Assembly: GCA_019358855.1 (NCBI GenBank) | Contig: JAHHII010000001.1 | Span: forward strand, 372,001-436,000 | Direction: 5' to 3' | Source of the DNA: Timaviella obliquedivisa GSE-PSE-MK23-08B | GTDB lineage: Bacteria > Cyanobacteriota > Cyanobacteriia > Elainellales > Elainellaceae | DNA length: 64,000 bases | In this document: positions 8,533 to 17,313 of the stretch, piece after piece | Layout of the letters: each line of letters begins with the position of its first letter | How positions within the stretch are numbered: position 1 is the first letter of the stretch | Made by a program: the position numbers and the translations under genes | The notes under the pieces: model-generated | Databases searched by the model: none | The model's input: the letters and a program-made list of their open reading frames with translations, nothing else | Told to the model about the DNA's origin: nothing

Positions 8533-9453
8533 ATGGTTACCATTACTGTTCCGGCTACTACCGCTAATTTGGGTCCTGGGTTTGATTGCTTGGGCGCGGC
8601 TCTAAGCCTCTACAATCGCTTTCAGTTTTCGTTACTGTTGGCTGATGAAAAGGCTGTAGTGATTGAGGTGACTGGACTTGAGGCAGATTTGGTAGCCAGG
8701 GATGAAAGTAATTTGGCTTATCGGGCGTTTACTTATTTCTATCAGCAGATTGAGCAAGCCCCACCGCCTATCCATTTGGCGATCGCCCTAGAAGTTCCCC
8801 TAGCGCGAGGGTTAGGCAGTTCTGCAACGGCGATCGTGGCGGGACTATTGGGCGCAAATGAGTTGGCAGGATCGCCTGTCTCGCAAGATAGGGTAATGGA
8901 AATGGCGATCGCCCTGGAAGGACATCCCGATAATGTGGTTCCGGCACTGATCGGTGGCTGTCGGCTATCAGCATCAGGCTCAATATCAAGCAAAGACTCG
9001 GGCTGGACAATCTGTGAAGTTCCTTGGCACAGTGATATTGTGCCAATTGTGGCAATTCCCAACTTTGAACTCTCAACTACTGAGGCTCGACGGATATTGC
9101 CCCAAAGCTATAGTCGGGCAGATGCAATTTTCAATATGGCGCACTTGGGGCTATTGCTACGAGGCTTAGAAACAGGGCGGGCAGACTGGCTCAGCACAGC
9201 CCTACAAGACCGAATTCATCAACCTTATCGACAGCAGTTGATCCGGGGGTATGAGGCGGTGCAACGAGGGGCGATCGCGGCTGGAGCCTATGGCATGGTC
9301 ATTAGTGGCGCTGGTCCAACCCTGTTGGCGATCGCTCCTATTGACCAGGCGGCTAACGTAGAGCAGAGAATGGCGATCGCTTGGACAGAAGAAGGGGTCG
9401 ATGTACAGACTCAGATTTTGCAGCTAGATACCACTGGGGCAGTTGTGCACTAA
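8533..9453 (+). CDS. thrB: Homoserine kinase
   Basis: A 306-residue GHMP kinase that phosphorylates homoserine in threonine synthesis. The N-terminus VPATTANLGPGFDCLGAAL is the homoserine-kinase signature; the ATP-binding GHMP loop is PLARGLGSSATAIVAGLLGA at about residues 92-111; and the third motif is GAYGMVISGAGPTLLAI near residues 252-268. Length is normal for the family. ATG 8533 gives the expected N-terminus; a TTG directly before it is less likely. The gene diverges from the small membrane protein and DUF39 genes, so threonine and homocysteine branch enzymes share a control region (8341-8532). The DUF4160 gene follows 22 bases later. Confidence 0.97.
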   Translation: MVTITVPATTANLGPGFDCLGAALSLYNRFQFSLLLADEKAVVIEVTGLEADLVARDESNLAYRAFTYFYQQIEQAPPPIHLAIALEVPLARGLGSSATAIVAGLLGANELAGSPVSQDRVMEMAIALEGHPDNVVPALIGGCRLSASGSISSKDSGWTICEVPWHSDIVPIVAIPNFELSTTEARRILPQSYSRADAIFNMAHLGLLLRGLETGRADWLSTALQDRIHQPYRQQLIRGYEAVQRGAIAAGAYGMVISGAGPTLLAIAPIDQAANVEQRMAIAWTEEGVDVQTQILQLDTTGAVVH

Positions 9454-9475
9454 GCCTTTGTATAATTTAACGGTT

Positions 9476-9718
9476 ATGCCAACAGTTCTTAGAGTAAGGT
9501 CTTATCGCTTCTACTTTTACAGCCATGAACCAAATGAGCCACCTCATATTCACATCGATCGGAACTCATTATCAGCTAAGTTCTGGCTAGAAGAAGTCGG
9601 CTTAGCAACTAATATCGGCTTTAGCGCTAAGGAGCTACGGATTTTGCATTCTCTTGTAAAAGAGCATCAGAAAATTTTGTTGGAGGCGTGGTATGGGTAT
9701 TTTGGCAATTCGGGCTGA
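9476..9718 (+). CDS. DUF4160 domain protein (putative toxin-antitoxin-like partner)
   Basis: An 80-residue protein starting at ATG 9476 (MPTVLRVRSYRFYFYSHE). It carries the DUF4160 hallmarks RFYFYSHEPNEPPHIHID near the N-terminus, then KFWLEEV, and ends in the helix LLEAWYGYFG. The histidines of the PHIHI motif are the most conserved-looking part. Its last 26 bases overlap the start of the DUF2442 gene, a tight coupling typical of this pair in many bacteria, where the two are often considered a possible toxin-antitoxin module without experimental proof known to me. It follows thrB by 22 bases, so it could be read from the thrB promoter. Confidence 0.85.
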   Translation: MPTVLRVRSYRFYFYSHEPNEPPHIHIDRNSLSAKFWLEEVGLATNIGFSAKELRILHSLVKEHQKILLEAWYGYFGNSG

Positions 9719-9989
9719 TGAGAGAGTTAAAGATGTCCATTTTACACAGGACTCAATTACTGTTGATCTCATAGATGGTCGAACTATTACAGTACCACTC
9801 GTCTGGTATCCGAGACTGTTAAACGCTACCTCTCAACAGCGGCTGCAATGGGAAATTTGTGGCGGCGGTTACGGCATTCACTGGGAAGAAATTGATGAAG
9901 ATCTAAGCACTGAAGGGATGTTGCGGGGCGCGCCTGCTCCCAAAGCAGACAGCCTCCCGTCCCAGGGACTTTCTTCGCAAGCTCCTTGA
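9693..9989 (+). CDS. DUF2442 domain protein (partner of DUF4160)
   Basis: A 98-residue protein. Residues 1-78 match the DUF2442 pattern: VKDVHFTQDSITVDLIDGRT, VPLVWYPRLLNATSQQR and IHWEEIDEDLSTEGMLRG. The last 20 residues (after MLRG) are Pro/Ser/Ala-rich and are longer than the short tail I expect for the family, so the end may have been altered by an insertion or frameshift. It overlaps the DUF4160 gene by 26 bases in another frame. The family fold is DNA-/protein-binding-like small alpha-beta; function is unproven. Convergent with petD 124 bases away. Confidence 0.83.
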   Translation: MGILAIRADERVKDVHFTQDSITVDLIDGRTITVPLVWYPRLLNATSQQRLQWEICGGGYGIHWEEIDEDLSTEGMLRGAPAPKADSLPSQGLSSQAP

Positions 9990-10018
9990 ATTCTTAGCTT
10001 TCAGCCAAGCTCAAAAAC

Positions 10019-10086
10019 AAATTTGGCACCTACTCAGGCTAGACAGGATAATGAAACCCAAAAAAGCCAAACTAGATGCCAAATTT
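10019..10086. repeat. Spaced 10-bp inverted repeat between convergent genes
   Basis: AAATTTGGCA at 10019-10028 is matched by its exact complement TGCCAAATTT at 10077-10086, 48 bases apart, in the gap between the DUF2442 gene and petD, which converge. The spacer has a run of six A (T on the minus strand), so the structure might end the petB-petD message, but the loop is long. Weak evidence for function. Confidence 0.35.
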
Positions 10087-10113
10087 AGAGGAAACCTTCT
10101 AGCTAGCCTTGCC

Positions 10114-10596
10114 TTAGAACAAGCCCAAAGTTAAAGACTTGCTGATAGGGAAGGTTGCACCAATGCCCAACCATAGCGTAAAGACGGTTCCAAATAGGAA
10201 GAGCGTAGTAGCAAGGGGACGACGGAAAGGATTCTGAAACTTGTTGACGTTCTCAATGAAGGGAACCAAGATCAAGCCTAACGGTACAGCAGCCATGCAA
10301 GCAACGCCAAGAAGCTTGTTAGGCAGAATGCGGAGAAGTTGAAAAACAGGGTACAAATACCACTCTGGAAGAATTTCTAGAGGCGTTGCGAAGGGATTAG
10401 CAGGTTCGCCGACCAATGCAGGGTCAAGAACGGCTAGAGCGACGCAACAGGCGATCGTTCCTAAAATTACGACGGGGAAAATGTAGAGAAGGTCGTTAGG
10501 CCAAGCGGGTTCACCATAATAGTTGTGACCCATGCCTTTCATGAGCTTCTCACGCAAAATTGGATCGGCTAGATCCGGCTTCTTTTGGGTTGCCAT
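10114..10596 (-). CDS. petD: Cytochrome b6-f complex subunit IV
   Basis: A 160-residue thylakoid membrane protein, exactly the usual length. It is the C-terminal half of the cytochrome-b equivalent and forms part of the plastoquinol oxidation site; the PEWY motif is visible in [17 protein letters not shown] around residues 77-80. Three membrane helices are apparent (about 37-57, 95-115 and 130-150). It lies 51 bases after petB on the same strand, the standard petBD operon order. Start ATG 10596 gives the normal N-terminus MATQKKPDL, preceded by an AAGGAG site. Confidence 0.98.
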   Translation of the reverse strand: MATQKKPDLADPILREKLMKGMGHNYYGEPAWPNDLLYIFPVVILGTIACCVALAVLDPALVGEPANPFATPLEILPEWYLYPVFQLLRILPNKLLGVACMAAVPLGLILVPFIENVNKFQNPFRRPLATTLFLFGTVFTLWLGIGATFPISKSLTLGLF

Positions 10597-10647
10597 GGTG
10601 AGTGTTCTCCTTACAAGGTTAAAGCGGGAAATATCTTGATCAAAGGC

Positions 10648-11316
10648 TTACAGAGGGCCAGAGATGCCTTGCTTGCGAATCATCAAAAAGTGAAGCAGCA
10701 TGAAGACTGCAATGAACCAGGGCAAAACGAAGGTGTGAGCGCTGTAGTAGCGAGTCAGGGTTGATTGACCGACGCTAGTGCCGCCGCGCAACAGGTCAGC
10801 AATGAGGTGTCCAACCACGGGGATTGCTTCAGGTACGCCCGATACAATCTTGACCGCCCAATATCCAACTTGATCCCAAGGTAGAGAGTAGCCTGTCACG
10901 CCAAATGAAACAGTAATGACAGCTAAGATTACGCCTGTTACCCAGGTTAACTCACGGGGCTTTTTGAAGCCGCCAGTTAGGTAAACACGGAAGACATGGA
11001 GAATCATCATCAGAACCATCATGCTGGCAGACCAGCGGTGAATAGAGCGGATGAGCCAACCAAAGCTAACGTCAGTCATCAGGTACTGCACCGATTCAAA
11101 GGCTTCGGTAACAGTAGGTTTGTAGTAGAAGGTCATCGCAAAGCCAGTGGCGAACTGGATGATAAAGCAGGTCAGCGTAATGCCGCCCAAGCAATAAAAA
11201 ATATTGACATGAGGAGGAACGTACTTGCTGCTAATGTCATCGGCAAGCGCCTGGATTTCGAGACGCTCCTCAAACCACTGGAAGGTTTTTGAGTCGGTTA
11301 CTTGCTTTGTAAACAT
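10648..11316 (-). CDS. petB: Cytochrome b6
   Basis: A 222-residue thylakoid membrane protein with four helices carrying the two b hemes and the covalent heme c of the b6f complex, which moves electrons from plastoquinol to plastocyanin or cytochrome c6. Heme-binding histidines are in [20 protein letters not shown] and [20 protein letters not shown]; the heme c cysteine is C42 in FYCLGG, shifted by seven because of the common cyanobacterial N-terminal extension MFTKQVT. The 89-base gap to the upstream acyltransferase stop should hold the petBD promoter. Length and sequence are fully typical. Confidence 0.98.
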   Translation of the reverse strand: MFTKQVTDSKTFQWFEERLEIQALADDISSKYVPPHVNIFYCLGGITLTCFIIQFATGFAMTFYYKPTVTEAFESVQYLMTDVSFGWLIRSIHRWSASMMVLMMILHVFRVYLTGGFKKPRELTWVTGVILAVITVSFGVTGYSLPWDQVGYWAVKIVSGVPEAIPVVGHLIADLLRGGTSVGQSTLTRYYSAHTFVLPWFIAVFMLLHFLMIRKQGISGPL

Positions 11317-11405
11317 GAATCGAAAGTGCCCAAAGTTATTATTATGGCTGTCAACAAATGTAACATAGCTCTCAGGTTCATTTCATCCTGAAAGAGTATG
11401 ACAGA

Positions 11406-12659
11406 TTAGGGTTTTAGATCCTTTTGTGATGGCAGCTTCTTCAGTTTAGGCGAACCTTGGGCGAACCGAGGCGATCGCTCTGATAATTCGTTCAAATTCT
11501 TCTGCATCATTATCTGAAACTGCTGGAGTAATGAATCAACTGTGGCTGAACGATCTTGAACATAAGCCTGAAAATAATCTTTCAGGTTCACGGGTTCGCC
11601 GACTTGTAAAATGGCTTGCCGATGCCCTTTAGGTTGCGGTTGGTCAATGTCAAATACCTCACGTTCAAACCGGACTAACGTATCTAAAAAGCGTTCGGGC
11701 GTGGGGTGAGCAGCCACGTAGCCGTCGTAAATAGCATCGAAGTTAAGCATTCGCAGACTCGCTTTACGAATTATGTCCCAGCCATCTGTGCCATCGGGCA
11801 GCAGCGTATTGATACGAGAAGAGAGAATGTGGCGAATCCGGTAGACGCGCTCTCGATGGGGCTCGTGAGGGGCAGGCGTTAAGCCCAGTCTTAGTTCGCA
11901 TTGCTGGAGGGCTTGGAATTTCAGGACAGCAATGCGCTGGTTCCAATTGGTGCTAGCAGGTGGAGTGATGCCATACTCCTGTTCGTAGCGGCGCAAAAGC
12001 TGGGCGGCAATAGCTCGGAGGCGCTGGTAGTAGTCGCCTTGTTGAGAAAGATTAAGGGCTTGTTCGAGTTGGTTAAGAGCGTGGGCGATCGCCTCTGTCA
12101 TATCTCCGGTATAGCGATACTTGAGGCTGACGGGAACCACGTAAAAATCTTGCACTTTTTTGCCCCGCTTGACCTGCTTGGTCATTGCCTGGAGCGCCAT
12201 TTGCACGCCCCCAGAGCGAAAAGGCATGATGGTATCGTTTTGAAACGAGCATCCTCCTTCGGGGAAAATTACTAATCGACAGTCACGCTTTTGCATCAGG
12301 GCAACGGTATAGGCGATGCTGGAGCGATCGGCAAGCCCTCGCCGAATGGAGTAAGCTCCCAAGCGTTGATAAAACCAGCGCTGTACCTGATCTTGAAATT
12401 GTTCGTAGGCTGCCAAGTAATAAAACGACACTCCCAGCCGAGCCGACAGCAAAAACATTACCATAGGGTCGTGGAAAGTTGGATGATTGCACAAAACCAG
12501 ATAAGGTTTTCCCTTCAGTTTTCGTAGGAGTGCCAACGACTCTGGTGCAACCACCAAATCGACCTGCATGATAAGCCTTGCGACCCATGGCAAGACTTTT
12601 TGAGCAAGCCAGATGAGATAGAAATTACGTTTTGGAGGATAGAACGGTGTCTGAACCAT
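11406..12659 (-). CDS. PlsC-like lysophospholipid acyltransferase
   Basis: A 417-residue protein of the glycerolipid acyltransferase superfamily. The catalytic H-x4-D motif is H59-D64 in CNHPTFHDPM, and the acyl-acceptor motif is IFPEGG near residue 132. A hydrophobic N-terminal segment (about 12-32) suggests membrane association. The acyltransferase domain covers about residues 35-240; the remaining 170 residues are a helical C-terminal region that makes it longer than ordinary PlsC (about 250 residues), so its acceptor lipid is uncertain. ATG 12659 is the only sensible start. It diverges from transaldolase and precedes petB. Confidence 0.88.
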   Translation of the reverse strand: MVQTPFYPPKRNFYLIWLAQKVLPWVARLIMQVDLVVAPESLALLRKLKGKPYLVLCNHPTFHDPMVMFLLSARLGVSFYYLAAYEQFQDQVQRWFYQRLGAYSIRRGLADRSSIAYTVALMQKRDCRLVIFPEGGCSFQNDTIMPFRSGGVQMALQAMTKQVKRGKKVQDFYVVPVSLKYRYTGDMTEAIAHALNQLEQALNLSQQGDYYQRLRAIAAQLLRRYEQEYGITPPASTNWNQRIAVLKFQALQQCELRLGLTPAPHEPHRERVYRIRHILSSRINTLLPDGTDGWDIIRKASLRMLNFDAIYDGYVAAHPTPERFLDTLVRFEREVFDIDQPQPKGHRQAILQVGEPVNLKDYFQAYVQDRSATVDSLLQQFQIMMQKNLNELSERSPRFAQGSPKLKKLPSQKDLKP

Positions 12660-12836
12660 GAGATAGATGCAAGTAAGCCAACATTAACGATACAAAACAA
12701 AACAAAATCTCAAGCCCGAATTCAAGATCTGGTTGGGTACAAGATCCGGAAAAATGTGGAAAAAACCCTAGATCCCCATTTTGCCCTCGTATCATGACAG
12801 CGGGGCTAGGAAGTACGTCATAGAGGAACTAAAATC
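12660..12836. promoter_or_regulatory. Divergent promoter region of the acyltransferase and transaldolase genes
   Basis: This spacer must drive the minus-strand acyltransferase and plus-strand tal. It contains one DnaA-box nonamer in reverse orientation (TGTGGAAAA, about 12757-12765) and the tal ribosome site AGAGGAACT before ATG 12837. No clear -35/-10 pair is assigned. Confidence 0.4.
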
Positions 12837-14012
12837 ATGTCTAATTTGTTAGAGCAATTGAAATCCATGACCACTGTCGTTGCTGATACGGGAGACATTC
12901 GGGCAATTGAGCAGTTTACGCCACGCGATGCCACTACCAATCCTTCATTGATCACAGCAGCGGCACAAATGCCGGAGTATCAAGAGATTGTTGATCAAAC
13001 CTTAACTCAAGCGAGTCAGGATGCTGGACAAGATGCAAGTGCAGAGGAAATTGCGACTTTAGCGTTCGATCGCCTTGCTGTTTCATTTGGGCTAAAGATT
13101 CTAGAAATTATCCCGGGTCGGGTTTCTACAGAAGTCGATGCTCGCTTGTCCTACGATACCGAAGCCACGATCGCCAAAGCCCATCAGATTATTGCCCAGT
13201 ATGAAGCAGCGGGTGTATCGCGCGATCGCGTCTTGATTAAAATTGCCTCGACTTGGGAAGGTATCAAGGCGGCTGAATCCTTAGAAAAAGAAGGAATTCA
13301 CTGTAACCTGACGCTTTTATTTGGACTGCATCAAGCGATCGCCTGTGCCGAGGCAGGAATCACCTTAATTTCTCCTTTCGTCGGGCGAATTTTAGATTGG
13401 CACAAAAAAGAGACTGGCAAAGACAGCTATGCTCCTGCCGAAGATCCGGGCGTGGTCTCAGTCACAACCATCTATAACTACTACAAAAAGTTTGGCTACA
13501 ACACCGAAGTGATGGGAGCCAGTTTCCGCAACTTAGGCGAAATCATTGAATTAGCAGGCTGCGATCTACTGACCATCTCTCCTGCACTTTTGGCAGAACT
13601 AAAGGCAAGCACTGATAGTTTGCCTCGCAAGCTTGACCCAGCAAAGGCAGCGGATATGGCGATCGAAAAAATCTCCATCGACAGAGCGACCTTTGACGAA
13701 ATGCACGCTAGCGATCGGATGGCAACAGACAAACTAGAAGAGGGGATTAGCGGCTTTACTAAAGCACTAGTTTCCCTGGAACAGCTTCTAGCCGAGCGTC
13801 TGGAGCGCTTACAAAGCCAAGAATCTACTCCTCCTGCGGCAGCCGACGTTTTCCTGGTCTATGACTTAGATGGCGATGGCTTTATTACCCGCGAAGAGTG
13901 GCTGGGCACTGATGCGGTATTTGACGCGATGGATCTTAATAAAGACGGCAAGCTTAGCGCCGAAGAAATGGGCGCAGGCTTAGGCACAATGCTGCACTTG
14001 GCGAAAGCCTAG
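12837..14012 (+). CDS. tal: Transaldolase with C-terminal EF-hand pair
   Basis: A 391-residue pentose-phosphate/Calvin-side enzyme that transfers dihydroxyacetone between sugar phosphates. The transaldolase domain covers about residues 1-325: DATTNPSLI near residue 31, the Schiff-base lysine K135 in [11 protein letters not shown], and CNLTLLFG soon after. After a short linker come two EF-hand calcium loops, [12 protein letters not shown] at about 343-354 and [12 protein letters not shown] at about 366-377. Bacterial transaldolases are usually about 317-335 residues; this extension is a known cyanobacterial variant and suggests calcium sensing. The gene is monocistronic-looking, with an imperfect inverted repeat (CCAACTTAAGTTGG) downstream at about 14043-14056. 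Confidence 0.96.
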   Translation: MSNLLEQLKSMTTVVADTGDIRAIEQFTPRDATTNPSLITAAAQMPEYQEIVDQTLTQASQDAGQDASAEEIATLAFDRLAVSFGLKILEIIPGRVSTEVDARLSYDTEATIAKAHQIIAQYEAAGVSRDRVLIKIASTWEGIKAAESLEKEGIHCNLTLLFGLHQAIACAEAGITLISPFVGRILDWHKKETGKDSYAPAEDPGVVSVTTIYNYYKKFGYNTEVMGASFRNLGEIIELAGCDLLTISPALLAELKASTDSLPRKLDPAKAADMAIEKISIDRATFDEMHASDRMATDKLEEGISGFTKALVSLEQLLAERLERLQSQESTPPAAADVFLVYDLDGDGFITREEWLGTDAVFDAMDLNKDGKLSAEEMGAGLGTMLHLAKA

Positions 14013-14088
14013 TTAACCTGCAAATTACTCCAGGCTCCCATCTCCAACTTAAGTTGGGAGTCTCTCAATTCTATTTTTATTACTTGTG

Positions 14089-14853
14089 ATGCTGCCCAAA
14101 ACTTCTTCCACTTACTTACTGGTGTCTCATGGCAGCCGCGATCCTCGTCCTCAAATTGCAACTGCCCAGTTAGCGGAATTAGTGGCTCAGCAGTTAAAGA
14201 CGGTGGGAGAGTTGCAGCCTTTAGTCAAAACCGCTGTGTTGGATTGTGCTCCCACGCCTTTACATCAACAAATTCAAGTTTTTGCCCAAGAGGCACGCGC
14301 TTTGAGAGAGCTTCAAGGACTCGACCCTACTCACCTGCGTATCTCTGTTATTCCACTCTTTTTGATTCCTGGCGTTCACGTTGTCGAAGATATTCCGGCA
14401 GAGGTGGCGATCGCCCAACAATTTCTAGGCGACTCCATTGTCCTCAAGATTTGTCCTTACTTAGGAACCGATACTACCCTTTATGAACTGCTGACTCCTG
14501 CTACGCAGTCTGCTGCTAAGACAGGTTGTGTGCTAATGTCCCACGGTAGTCGGCGGGCTGGCGGAAATTCACCTGTAGAGGCGATCGCGACTCATCTCAA
14601 AGCGCTGCCTGCTTACTGGTCTGTTACACCCAGCCTAGAAACTCAAGTGAGCAATTTGGTGGCGCAGGGATGCGAAGAAATTGACATTTTGCCCTACTTT
14701 TTGTTTGAAGGCGGTATCACTGATGCGATCGCTCAAACCGTTGCCCAGCTTAACCAGAAATTTCCTGCTACTCACCTTAAAATGACTGAAACGCTGGGTG
14801 CAAACCCTGTCTTAGCAACACACATTGTCAATCTAATTTCCTACAATTTCTAA
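14089..14853 (+). CDS. sirB: Sirohydrochlorin chelatase (CbiX/SirB type)
   Basis: A 254-residue two-domain chelatase that inserts a metal, probably iron, into sirohydrochlorin to give siroheme; cobalt insertion for B12 is possible in this family. Each half starts with the same signature, LLVSHGSRDPRP near residue 12 and LMSHGSRRAGGN near 148, with the catalytic histidines inside them, so this is the long fused form rather than the short homodimeric one. I use ATG 14089; a GTG directly before it at 14086 is equally in frame. cobA, the preceding pathway enzyme, follows 104 bases later. Confidence 0.92.
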   Translation: MLPKTSSTYLLVSHGSRDPRPQIATAQLAELVAQQLKTVGELQPLVKTAVLDCAPTPLHQQIQVFAQEARALRELQGLDPTHLRISVIPLFLIPGVHVVEDIPAEVAIAQQFLGDSIVLKICPYLGTDTTLYELLTPATQSAAKTGCVLMSHGSRRAGGNSPVEAIATHLKALPAYWSVTPSLETQVSNLVAQGCEEIDILPYFLFEGGITDAIAQTVAQLNQKFPATHLKMTETLGANPVLATHIVNLISYNF

Positions 14854-14957
14854 AATTTAGGATATTCTTATCTTGCAGTTTTTGATACTAATCCATCTGA
14901 CTTAGCCCTACATACTTAATAGTCAGTTAGTTTTCATTAGGTTCAGTCAACATTTTC

Positions 14958-15728
14958 ATGCAGCAATCTCCTTCTATGCAGGGCAAAGTTTATCTCGTAG
15001 GTGCAGGGCCGGGTGATCCGGGGCTGATGACATTAAAAGGCAAAACCCTGTTGGAATGCGCCGACGTCGTTTTATACGACGCACTCGTGAGCCCTCAAAT
15101 TTTGGCAATGATCAATCCTGTTGCCGAGCAAATCAATGCCGGCAAACGCAGCGGACGGCATTCGTTACTGCAAACCGAAACAACACAACTCCTGATCGAG
15201 AAAGCTCAAACCCATGCGGTAGTCGTGCGGCTCAAAGGCGGCGACCCCTTTGTGTTTGGCAGAGGCGGCGAGGAAATGGAAGATTTGGTCAAGGCAGGAG
15301 TTTCTGTAGAAGTGATCCCCGGCATTACATCGGGCATTGCGGCTCCGGCGTATGCAGGCATTCCACTGACCCATCGCAATCATAGTTCTTCAGTTACTTT
15401 TGTGACAGGGCACGAGTCGGCAGGTAAGTATCGTCCGGCTATCAATTGGCAGGCGATCGCCCATGCTTCTGAAACGATCGTTATTTACATGGGCATTCAC
15501 AATTTGCCCTATATTACCGAGCAGCTTTTTGCCGCAGATCTATCGCCCGAAACCCCGATCGCCCTAGTCCGCTGGGGAACTCGTCCTGAGCAAGAGGAAT
15601 TGATTGGCACGCTAGGGAACATCTTGCAGAAAATTGAAGCGGTCGGGTTTGAGGCTCCGGCGATCGCGGTCATTGGCAATGTCGTCAATCTCCATAGTGT
15701 TCTGTCAGACAGTCGCCCAAGGGTCTGA
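14958..15728 (+). CDS. cobA: Uroporphyrinogen-III C-methyltransferase (SUMT)
   Basis: A 256-residue enzyme that uses S-adenosylmethionine to convert uroporphyrinogen III to precorrin-2, the branch point to siroheme and cobalamin. Signatures are VYLVGAGPGDPGLMTLKG at about residues 11-28, VRLKGGDPFVFGRGGEE near 90 and ITSGIAAPAYAGIPLTHR near 125. No uroporphyrinogen synthase (HemD) or CysG dehydrogenase domain is fused. Starts at ATG 14958. The sirB gene just upstream suggests a siroheme cluster needed for nitrite and sulfite reductases. The precorrin-2 oxidase is not in the window. Confidence 0.95.
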   Translation: MQQSPSMQGKVYLVGAGPGDPGLMTLKGKTLLECADVVLYDALVSPQILAMINPVAEQINAGKRSGRHSLLQTETTQLLIEKAQTHAVVVRLKGGDPFVFGRGGEEMEDLVKAGVSVEVIPGITSGIAAPAYAGIPLTHRNHSSSVTFVTGHESAGKYRPAINWQAIAHASETIVIYMGIHNLPYITEQLFAADLSPETPIALVRWGTRPEQEELIGTLGNILQKIEAVGFEAPAIAVIGNVVNLHSVLSDSRPRV

Positions 15729-15789
15729 GGATTGGCGCTACAATAGCTTGATGCCTTTGCGACTCAACGCAAAATTAGGAGGTTCGTCA

Positions 15790-16278
15790 GTGAACCCAAT
15801 TGAAACAAGCCAAATTACCTCATTTTATGCCGAAGATTTTGGTTTATGGATTGAGTAAACGATTCGGCAGTTGCAAAACCATAAATTTGAGGCGTTAGAT
15901 CTCGAGCATCTGGTTGAGAAACTGGTAGATTTGGGGAAATCGGAAAAGAATGCGCTGAAGAGCAATCTGACCCTTCTGCTAGCACATTTGCTTAAACTCA
16001 AAGTTCAGCATGATGTCTCTGAGCAGATGAAAGGTAGTTGGTACAGTTCAGTGTTGGAACATCGCCAACGAGTGCTTAACAATCTGATAGATACGCCTTT
16101 TCTGAAGACTTTTTTGGCAGAGGCAGTAGAAAAAGCTTATTTAGATGGTCGGGAACTAGCGATGAGAGAAGGTAAATTGGCAAAGTTAGGAGTACGAGTT
16201 CTAGAGGAAAACGAATATCCCATGACTTGCCCCTTCACAATCGAGCAAATTATTAATGAGGACTTCCATGGAGATTAG
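15790..16278 (+). pseudogene. DUF29 family gene interrupted by one in-frame stop codon
   Basis: A single open frame of 163 codons is broken only by TAA at 15856-15858. The start is GTG 15790, preceded by AGGAGG in the right place. Reading through gives FYAEDFGLWIE-stop-TIRQLQNHKFEALDLEHLVE, which lines up with the intact DUF29 gene at 63703 (QWIEATVQKIQ), the stop replacing one residue; GAA to TAA is one base change. The downstream part (LGKSEKNALKSNLTLLLAHLLKLKVQ, then LEHRQRVLNNLID) is well preserved and ends 11 bases inside the next gene. A TTG at 15871 could restart translation and give a 135-residue product lacking the conserved start. Function of DUF29 proteins is unknown. Confidence 0.87.
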
Positions 16279-17233
16279 CGTCGAGGAATCAGGATCAGGC
16301 GCTTTGCTTTCTCCAGTCAACCTGCAAGTTCTAGAAGATAGCGATCGCCTCGATCGCTTCTTGTCAGACCAACTCCCTGATCTCTCCCGCGCTCGTATCC
16401 AAAAGCTAATCGAGCAGGAGCAAGTTCTAGTTAACGGACAAATTTGTGCCTCCAAAAAAGCCTCGGTACAAGTGGGCGATCGCATCTCTCTCTCTTTTCC
16501 CGAAGTGGCTCCTCTTGACTTGCAAGCCGAAGACATTCCCCTAGATATTCTCTATGAAGACGATCATCTCATTATCCTGAACAAGCCCGTTGGCTTAGTC
16601 GTTCATCCGGCACCGGGGCATGAGGGAGGCACGCTGGTGAATGCGCTATTGGCTCACTGCAAAAACTTAGCGGGGATTGGTGGCATACAGCGTCCTGGCA
16701 TTGTCCATCGCCTTGACAAAGATACGAGTGGGGCGATCGCCATTGCTAAGACCGATCAAGCTCATCAACACTTGCAAGCTCAGTTCAAAACCAAGACAGC
16801 GCGACGAGAGTATTTAGCAATTGTCTATGGTGCTCCGGCTCCTACTGGTACGATTGATGCTCCTGTAGGTCGTCGTCCCAATGATCGCAAGAGAATGGCG
16901 ATCGTTCCTGAGGAAAAAGGCGGGAGGCGGGCTATAACCCATTGGCAGGTAGAAGAGCGTCTAGGAAACTACTCGCTGGTACGGTTTCAGCTTGAAACAG
17001 GACGAACTCACCAAATTCGGGTGCATAGTGCTCACATGGGTCATCCGGTAGTGGGTGATCCGGTTTATAGCTTAGGGAAATCGGTAGGAGTCAAACTACC
17101 AGGGCAAGCGCTTCATGCCTGGAAACTGAGGCTTTTGCACCCGGTAACCGAAGAATGGGTAGAGGCGATCGCGCCTATTCCTACTGTTCTGACCAAGCTC
17201 CTAGACGTACTGCGCAATCGATCGGCAAACTAG
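16268..17233 (+). CDS. rluD: RluD-type 23S rRNA pseudouridine synthase
   Basis: A 321-residue enzyme isomerising specific uridines, most likely in helix 69 of 23S rRNA. An S4 RNA-binding domain (about residues 20-80; DRLDRFLSDQLPDLSRARIQ) precedes the RluA/RluD catalytic domain. The active-site aspartate is in HRLDKDTSGA near residue 150, and the LETGRTHQIRVH motif follows near residue 247. I prefer ATG 16268 over 16256 because GAGG lies 6 bases upstream of it. The gene overlaps the end of the broken DUF29 frame by 11 bases, hinting at former translational coupling. Exact uridine targets are inferred from family. Confidence 0.92.
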   Translation: MEISVEESGSGALLSPVNLQVLEDSDRLDRFLSDQLPDLSRARIQKLIEQEQVLVNGQICASKKASVQVGDRISLSFPEVAPLDLQAEDIPLDILYEDDHLIILNKPVGLVVHPAPGHEGGTLVNALLAHCKNLAGIGGIQRPGIVHRLDKDTSGAIAIAKTDQAHQHLQAQFKTKTARREYLAIVYGAPAPTGTIDAPVGRRPNDRKRMAIVPEEKGGRRAITHWQVEERLGNYSLVRFQLETGRTHQIRVHSAHMGHPVVGDPVYSLGKSVGVKLPGQALHAWKLRLLHPVTEEWVEAIAPIPTVLTKLLDVLRNRSAN

Positions 17234-17281
17234 GCTGGCTTAAATTGAAGCTATCACCAGGAACACTTGAGTTAATGCTGC

Positions 17282-17313
17282 AAAAAAATAACGCGAGATA
17301 GTTTATCCCGCGT
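17282..17313 (-). terminator. Orphan rho-independent terminator on the minus strand
   Basis: Read on the minus strand, ACGCGGGATA and TATCTCGCGT pair around a short loop (one mismatch in ten) and are followed by TTATTTTTTT. The U tract lies only on the minus-strand side; in the plus direction the hairpin is followed by CATCCCGC. No minus-strand gene lies to its right before 22 kb, so it should terminate an unannotated transcript. Confidence 0.65.
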
